Shown: piece by piece, positions 18,714 through 24,388 of the stretch
Layout: every line of letters begins with the position of its first letter
How positions within the stretch are numbered: the stretch's first letter is position 1
Source: Poteriospumella lacustris
Taxonomy: Eukaryota; Sar; Chrysophyceae; Chromulinales; Dinobryaceae
Assembly: GCA_008000375.1 (NCBI GenBank)
Contig: SMOI01000424.1
Location: forward strand, 1 to 24,388
Length of the DNA stretch: 24,388 nt
Direction of reading: 5' to 3'
Made by a program: the position numbers and the translations under genes
The notes under the pieces: model-generated
The model's database searches: none
Told to the model about the DNA's origin: nothing
The model's input: only the letters and a program-made list of their open reading frames with translations

Positions 18714-19050
18714 CGATGCTCCGTCAGGACGTCCCCTTGTTGCCAACTAGAACTGATGGCCCCGTCCTGTATCTGAGAGAGTTCCTCGGTATCGTACATC
18801 TGCTATCGCACTTGCTAATACCCAGTGGGTACAACAGCATAAAGCAGCGCAGTGGTCAAAGGTGACAAAGCAGCTCAGCAGTACGTCGCATTGGTGATCC
18901 AGTGCAACGGCAACAAAGTCGCGTCGCCGAGCGTCGCACACCTCATCGCGGCGGTGATGCAACGCAGTCAACGCCTGCTGCGGTACCACGCACGTCACGC
19001 TGTTCGCTTCAGCAGACGATGCTCAAAACGGTGCGACGTCGTTGAATCAA
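18714..19050 (+). repeat. Dispersed noncoding module, copy 2
   Basis: This is the second full copy of the 14.5-kb module (TTCGATGCTCCGTCAGGACG onward). It is nearly collinear with copy 1 and leads into an equivalent DUF285 stub. It marks the start of the duplicated block that carries gene E. Confidence 0.65.
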
Positions 19051-19112
19051 CCGCTTGATACGTGGGATGTATAGTACGTCGTGACGTCGTTGGGAACCAA
19101 ATGTTGAAGGGT
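19018..19112 (+). pseudogene. DUF285 gene 3'-end stub upstream of gene E
   Basis: DAQNGATSLNQPLDTWDV is followed at once by TAG (19072-19074). Beyond the stop, homology to the stub before C continues in a disrupted frame to about 19112. It is the more decayed sister of that stub. Confidence 0.75.
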
Positions 19113-19398
19113 GTGAACAAATTAAACGATACCAATCAACAGAAGAGGAACGATCAAGTCGCTGGGAACTGCTGCCATTGGTACCGCAGGCCACGGCACA
19201 TGCTTCCGTCTGAACTGGCAACAGATGCAGGCCTTGCACTGACTCCAGCTGTACGTGGTGCAGCGATCAACGTCCATCGATCGTCGACGGGATCGAGGTC
19301 ACCCGCAACTCCAAACTGTCTATCGGAGGAAGGAAGTACTGCATATTCATATGAGCAGTAGCCATTGCGTCCGAAATCATCCCATGCACAGACAACCC

Positions 19399-20424
19399 AT
19401 GTCCACCACCAGGACAACCCCTGAAGCACGAACCGATGACACAGGTCGTACGCACCGTCCAATCACTACGGTAGTGGAGATGTGTCTCTATCGCGCGGTG
19501 ACTGAAGGGTGTAGAGGCCGCATCTTGCCGTTTGGTGTGCGACAACTGATCCAGGAGTATGCCGTTGTGAAATTCAACAATGATACGATACGAGAGGCGG
19601 TGCACTTGTGGTGTAGTGACCGAGCGGCTGCATTGCAACAATACGGAGAGATCAATGATTGGGACGTGAGTCAGGTAACGGATATGTCTCGGCTCTTTCA
19701 AGATACCAAGTTCAATGATCGCATCGACCGTTGGGACGTACGAAACGTCACATCCATGGGCGGCATGTTCGTCAATGCCACCCGCTTCAACCAGCCGTTG
19801 GACACGTGGGATGTGGGTCACGTGACGACGATGCACAGCATGTTTCGTATTGCCTCGACCTTTGACCAGCCGTTATCTTCGTGGGATGTGAGTCGTGTCA
19901 CCAATATGGGGGAAATGTTCGCTAGCACCACCGCGTTTAACCAGCCACTGGCCAGTTGGAATGTGAGCCACGTAACGGACATGAATTACATGTTCAGCAG
20001 TGCCTTGTCCTTCAATCAACCGTTGTCCACGTGGGACGTCAGTCGAGTAACCGATATGACGGGTATGTTTGATTGTGCCAGATCGTTCAATCAGCCGCTG
20101 GACACGTGGGACGTAGGTCAGGTGACCGGTATGTGTATCATGTTCAACGGCGCCACGTCGTTCAATCAACCGCTGGACACGTGGGATGTGAGCCAGGTCA
20201 CTAATATGTGTTTCATGTTTTACCAAGCATCCTCGTTCAATCAGCCCTTAGCAGCGTGGGATGTAAGCCAGGTCATCGATATGGGCGACATGTTCAACGG
20301 CGCCACTTCCTTCAACCAGCCGTTGGACACTTGGGATATGCGTCGTGTCCGTTACACGGAGAGAATGTTCAAGGGAGCGACGTCGTTTCAACAGGCGGTG
20401 CCAGAGGCGTGGCAAGGGCGGTAG
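19399..20424 (+). CDS. DUF285 (BspA-type) repeat protein, gene E (341 aa)
   Basis: ATG 19399 begins MSTTRTTPEARTDDTGRTHR; the frame is open back to 19255, but that part matches the noncoding 5' flank of its paralogs. The N-terminal half reads TVVEMCLYRAVTEGCRGR, where the second Gly of the otherwise conserved GCGGR is replaced by Arg. About ten repeat units follow, one more than in A-D. The extra unit lies around FNQPLDTWDVGQVTGM and FNQPLDTWDVSQVTNM, which look like a recent internal duplication or fusion of the C-type and D-type arrays. The end is QQAVPEAWQGR with TAG. It has no export signal. A longer solenoid should give a larger binding surface. Confidence 0.87.
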   Translation: MSTTRTTPEARTDDTGRTHRPITTVVEMCLYRAVTEGCRGRILPFGVRQLIQEYAVVKFNNDTIREAVHLWCSDRAAALQQYGEINDWDVSQVTDMSRLFQDTKFNDRIDRWDVRNVTSMGGMFVNATRFNQPLDTWDVGHVTTMHSMFRIASTFDQPLSSWDVSRVTNMGEMFASTTAFNQPLASWNVSHVTDMNYMFSSALSFNQPLSTWDVSRVTDMTGMFDCARSFNQPLDTWDVGQVTGMCIMFNGATSFNQPLDTWDVSQVTNMCFMFYQASSFNQPLAAWDVSQVIDMGDMFNGATSFNQPLDTWDMRRVRYTERMFKGATSFQQAVPEAWQGR

Positions 20425-20619
20425 TGTAGTGCTTGTAAGTCCACCAATGTTGTAAAGCATTTACAGTCACTGAGGTGTTGATCCGGTAGAGGGCGACATA
20501 CCGCGACTACCGACGTGTCTCTGTGCGGTGATCGGCCATCGAAAGGGTCGGACCTAAACAGGGACCCTGACGGCTCGGGCCACTTTCTTTGCAGACAAGT
20601 AACAGAACCGTCGTCTACC

Positions 20620-20709
20620 ATAGTTAGTTCGTTTGTTTGTCAGATCGGTTCCAGTTGGCATCAAAGCGTCGTCCTGACGGAGCATCGAAAATCGACGAAC
20701 TCACAAACG

Positions 20710-20743
<34 letters not shown>
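20620..20743. repeat. Microinversion bounded by TTAG and CTAA repeats after gene E
   Basis: In the flanks of B and D the order is GTTA tract, CGATGCTCCGTCAGGACG, TTGCCAACT, then CCCCGTCCTGTATCT. After E the middle part is reversed: AGTTGGCA and CGTCCTGACGGAGCATCG lie at 20653-20687, followed by a CTAA array (20712-20743), and CCCCGTCCTGTATCT then resumes in normal orientation. The left edge has TTAGTTCG and the right edge its complement CGAACTAA. Confidence 0.8.
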
Positions 20744-21174
20744 ACCCCCGTCCTGTATCTGAGAGAGTTGCTCGGTATCTCTTACATCTGCTATCACGCT
20801 GGCTAATACCCACCGGCGAACAAGAAAAATGAAACGCGGGGTATTTCAAAGAAACGCCTTTTTCCCTCACGAAAGCCCGGTAAACCGGGAGAAAGTTTCC
20901 GTGTTTTTCAAAGTCTGGGTGCTTCTGGTTTTGTTTGCGCATCGATCGCGCCGCCGACAGAGAGAGAGCCATCTTCTTCAGCTGCGATTTATGATACGTA
21001 CGATAAGCATTCTACGAGCAAGGGCTGGCGACAAATACAATTCCATTGGGTAAACGACACGATTTTGAATGTCGTGGTAATTGACGTGGATCTGGGTTAT
21101 CCGTGTGGTTTATTTGGTTTGGTCTGTTCATTCGTCTGCCGTGTGACTGACGTTCACTCGTGTCGCTACACACC
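20744..21174. promoter_or_regulatory. End of DUF285 module and upstream region of the kinase gene
   Basis: 20743-20815 is a truncated third copy of the dispersed module. The rest is single-copy and probably contains the kinase promoter and 5' UTR. The sequence CACACACCATGG around the start is a good eukaryotic initiation context. I see no TATA box I would defend. Confidence 0.45.
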
Positions 21175-24100
21175 ATGGACGACGAAGAAGAAGACGCGAA
21201 GACCAAGCTCATTTGGCAAGAGTTCTTCCGGAAACTGGATTTCACGGTGAAGAAGTCGAACAACTACGCAGACATCCTCATCGACAAGGGCATCGGGAAG
21301 ATCGACCTCCTCGTCAAGCGCTGTGCGCGGAAGCCGACGTATCTCGTCGACATCGGTTTCGACGAAGACGACGTCGATGAAATCATGGAAGCGCTGCAAA
21401 AGCTCAACGCGCCCTCGCTCGATCGCCGCGAGTCCTCCGGCGCCAACGTCCAGCAGCCACCGCCGGCGAACGAAGCGCTGCCACCGGCCACGCCGGTGGC
21501 TCAACGCGCCGAGTCGAGCCACGACCTGGTGCGTGAGGCGTCCGTGCAGCATTTGTTCCTGGAGATCCGCTCGTTCACCGTGAAGGGCGTCCTGGGCGAG
21601 GGCGGCATGGCGCGTGCCTACCACTGCGTCTACGCGGGGACGCACGTGGCGGTGAAGGAGGTCAGCAACGAGAAGAACCGCGCGCAGTTCCTCCACGAGA
21701 TCCAAGTGCACTCGAAGTTCAACCACCCGTTCGTCGTGGGCGTCATGGGCGTCGTCAAGGCGCGCATCGAGACGCTCACCGCCGCCGCCGCGGCGGCGAA
21801 CGAGCTGAAACAGCTGGCGGCCGCCGCCGCCTCGTCGACGTCGAAGGCCTCGTCGCCGCCGCCGCCGCAGTATCGTCTGGTGGAGGACCCCGATCGGCGG
21901 CTGCTCGTCGTGCACTACTGTTCGCAGGGCTCGCTGCGCGACTTCCTCAAACTCGTGCGCACGGGGCGCTACGGCTTCGACGAGGCGACGTGTTTGCGCA
22001 TCGTGCACGAGGTCGCGGCGGGCATGGCGTTCCTGCACGCGCACAACATCGTGCACCTGGACCTGAAGCCCGCCAACATCTTCCTGAAGGACGGCTGGAC
22101 GGCGCAGGTCGGCGACTTCGGCCTCGCCACCGAGGTCCAGAAACGCCTCGACAGCGACACCTTCGTCCCCAGCGACAACGGCGACTCGACGATGGCCGCC
22201 TTCTGCCACTTCAACGGCGGCACGTTCTACTACCTCCCGCCCGAGGCCTTCACGACGAAGAAGATGACGAAGCGCTCCGACGTGTTCGCGTACGCGGTCG
22301 TGCTGCACAACGTCTTCGTGACGCAGGACGACGACCACATCTACGACCCGCGCGACGTGCTCGGCGACGGCGACCCCACGCGCTACCAACTCATCTTCAT
22401 CGACAAACTCGTCAACCACGCGCTACGCCCCGCGCTGCGCGACCCGCCGCGCGTGACGCTGACGCGGCGGCTGCAGCAGCGACTGTTCGCGCTGATGCAG
22501 CGCGGCTGGCAGCACGACGCGGCGCAGCGCCCGTCGTTCGAGAGCGTCGCCGAGGAGCTCAGCAGCCTCCGCGAGACCCTCGACGAGGCCCGTGGCGCGA
22601 CGCCACCGCCGCCGTTCGTATCGCCGCTCGCGTCGGCGAGTGGCGACGGTGGCAAAGGCGACGCGCGGCGACTGGCGCTGCTCCGCGACGGCGACGGCGA
22701 CGGCGACGGTGACGACGACGCGGCGACGGCGGCGGACGCGGCGGTCGCAGGGGGCGGCAGCGGCCTCGGCGACACGCTGCGCGTCGAAGCGCTGCGCCTC
22801 ACGAGCACCACGTTCTACCTCGACGGCCCCGCCGCCGCCTCCGCCGCCGCCGCCGCTGCGGCCGCCACCGGCGGCGACGCGTTCGTCTGCGGCCTCTGCC
22901 GCCGCGGCGGGTTCTCCGCGCGTCAGGGGCTGCTGTGTCGCGGGGCGGCCTCGGCGCTGAGCGTGTCGCGTCGCCGCGGCAGCGGCGGCGGCGGCGGCGG
23001 CAGCGGTGGACGGCGCCGCGTCGCCGCCGTCGTCGTCGGCGCAGGGGCCGCGTCACTTCGTCTGCGAACGCTGCCTGTGCACGCAGCTGACGCGGCAGAG
23101 CGACGCGCTGCTCGCGCTCACCGCCGCCACCGCCGCCGCCGACGCGGCCACCGCCAGCGCCAGCGCCGCCGACGCGTTGCGCTTCGAGCGCCACGACGAG
23201 GCGCTCTGCTGCCCGCTCTGCCTCAGCGGCGGCGGCAGCGGCGGGGCGCGTCGCGTGTCGTTCTACGCGCTGCCGCAGCTGGCGTCGCTGCTGCACGCGA
23301 CGCCCTCCGCCGCCGTCGGTGGCGGTGACAGCGGTGGCGGCGGCGGCGGCGGCGGTGAGGGCGACGTGACGGCGGCGACGGCGCTGCTCGGCTACTTCGC
23401 GCCGCAGCGCGCGCTGCTGGCGCATTGCGCGCGCTGCGACACGACGACGAGTCTCGACGTCACCTGCCGCGACACCGGCGGCCGCGACACCGGCGACACC
23501 GCCGCCGCGGCGACGCCGCTGGACCGTGTCGCGGTCGCCTACGACGCGCTGCGCGCCGCCGTCGCGGTGCCGTTTCGCGAGTTCCTCGCGGCGGCGTCGC
23601 GTTTCTCGTTCGACGCGGACGCCGACGTCGACGTCGACGCGTTCTACGCCGCCGTCGTGACGCGCTTCCTCCCGACGCTGCAGCTGCGCCGCGGCGGCGG
23701 CGGGGACGCGCTGTTCGACGCGGTGCTGCGCGTCGTGACGCCGCCGCAGCGCCGTGCCGCGCTGCAGCTGCGCTACTGGCGCGACCGGCCGCTGGTGACG
23801 CTGCCGTGCGGCCACCGGCTGTGCACGCGGTGTCGCGCCACCCTCCCGCCGCCACCGCCGCCTGTGTCGCGGGTGTCGCGCGACACCGACGACGACGACG
23901 ATGGCGACACCGACGACGGAGACGACAGCGACGGCGACGCGGCGGAGGCGGCGCACGCGCTCTGCTGCGACGGCGGCGAGCCGCTGCGCTTCGACCTCTT
24001 CGCGACACACGCGACACCGCCGCCGCCGGTGTCGTCGTCGTCGTCGGCGGTGTCGTCGGCGGCGTCGCTGATGGCGCCGCAGCCGTCACGGTGCGCGCAC

Positions 24101-24388
24101 TGCGCCGCGGCGCTCTTTGCGCAGTACCGTCACCAGCGCGTCGCCGCGCTGCACCACCGCCGCGACACAGACCGCGACACAGGCGGCGACACACGCGACA
24201 CCGACGGCGACGTGTACCCGCCGGCGACGCGCATCGCGACGCCGCGCGACGAGCTGCGCTACCTCGTCGCGGTGCTGCGCGGCGTCGACGCGTTGCGCTG
24301 CGGCGCGTGTCAGCGCTGCCAGCCGGTCGCCCGCGCCGCCCTCGCGCCGCGCCACCCGCTGCTCCAGCGCCTCACGCGACACGTGGCG
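21175..24388 (+). CDS. SAM-like plus TKL-type kinase with Cys-rich RING-like C-terminus (3' end beyond window)
   Basis: The start is ATG 21175, in a good initiation context. Residues 14-78 resemble a SAM-type helical domain (WQEFF..., YLVDIGFDEDDVDEIMEAL). A Pro-rich linker leads to a kinase domain (about 135-466): GEGGMARAY glycine loop, VAVKEV with Lys161, Glu175, HLDLKPANIFL with Asp296, DFG 314-316, PPE 355-357 and QRPSF 451-455. The catalytic loop reads HLD, not HRD, so it is a non-RD kinase. An Ala/Pro-rich insert (about 202-232) interrupts the N-lobe. After residue 560 come CGLC and, in the next frame, CERC, CCPLC, CARC, LPCGHRLCTRC, CAHC and CGACQRC, suggesting zinc-binding, partly RING-like modules. 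The second frame is open from 22961 to the window end. The shift fits a GT-AG intron at 22963-23044 (82 nt, keeps frame) or a one-base indel in the GGC run. It may couple signalling to ubiquitin ligase activity (inference). Confidence 0.8.

Noticed and set aside
16105-20743. GTTA/CTAA tracts as telomeric repeats
   Set aside because: The tracts are short, internal, imperfect and in both orientations, fitting microsatellite expansion in duplicated flanks rather than a telomere.
21166-22419. 417-codon minus-strand frame opposite the kinase gene
   Set aside because: It is a shadow of GC-rich codons of the kinase domain, which has all the expected motifs on the plus strand.
1-24388. tRNA, rRNA, CRISPR or bacterial operon features
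   Set aside because: I saw no cloverleaf-type T-loop context, rRNA-like core or spaced direct repeats; introns and gene spacing are eukaryotic.

Overview
The window looks like nuclear DNA of a unicellular eukaryote (a protist). There are no operons or ribosome-binding sites. One gene has three clear GT-AG introns, intergenic spaces are long and low in complexity, and the recognisable genes include a SAM plus tyrosine-kinase-like kinase, a secreted class 3 lipase and a family of 25-residue-repeat (DUF285/BspA-type) proteins. I cannot name the species. Base composition is patchy: very GC-rich at both ends, AT-rich around 4.1-5.7 kb, and a strikingly T-poor plus strand around 7.4-9.7 kb.

Layout. 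1-0.57 kb: pyrimidine-rich microsatellite. 0.57-1.69 kb (-): a single-pass membrane protein with a low-complexity tail. 2.29-3.15 kb (+): a protein-kinase relic resembling Crinkler-type kinases, cut by one in-frame TGA beside the metal-binding motif. 3.7-4.1 kb (+): a frameshifted, unrecognised coding remnant. 4.40-5.73 kb (-): a four-exon gene for a chymotrypsin-fold protease with a cysteine nucleophile; its two 27-nt microexons arose by duplication. 6.03-6.88 kb (+): a secreted lipase. 6.9-10.07 kb: low-complexity DNA, no credible gene. 10.07-10.36 kb (-): a small orphan protein. 10.5-11.9 kb: cysteine-rich and other degenerate coding traces.

12.0-20.8 kb holds a local multigene family: five intact DUF285-repeat genes (A on minus; B, C, D, E on plus), one broken minus-strand copy beside D, and three 3'-end stubs. 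The genes share 5' and 3' flanks. A/B and the broken copy/D are two versions of one divergent pair. C and E lie in two versions of one downstream block. GTTA/CTAA microsatellites mark the rearranged ends, and a microinversion of about 0.1 kb lies downstream of E.

21.2-24.4 kb (+): a large kinase gene with a SAM-like N-terminus, a TKL-type kinase domain and a cysteine-rich, partly RING-like C-terminus that runs off the window; its frame changes once near 22.96-23.05 kb, either at an 82-nt intron or at an indel.

The most novel items are the modular cysteine-protease gene, whose header plus repetitive linker plus enzyme layout resembles eukaryotic intracellular effectors, and the rapidly rearranging DUF285 array. 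The Crinkler-like kinase relic 1.3 kb away fits an effector-rich, fast-evolving region, but that link is inference.
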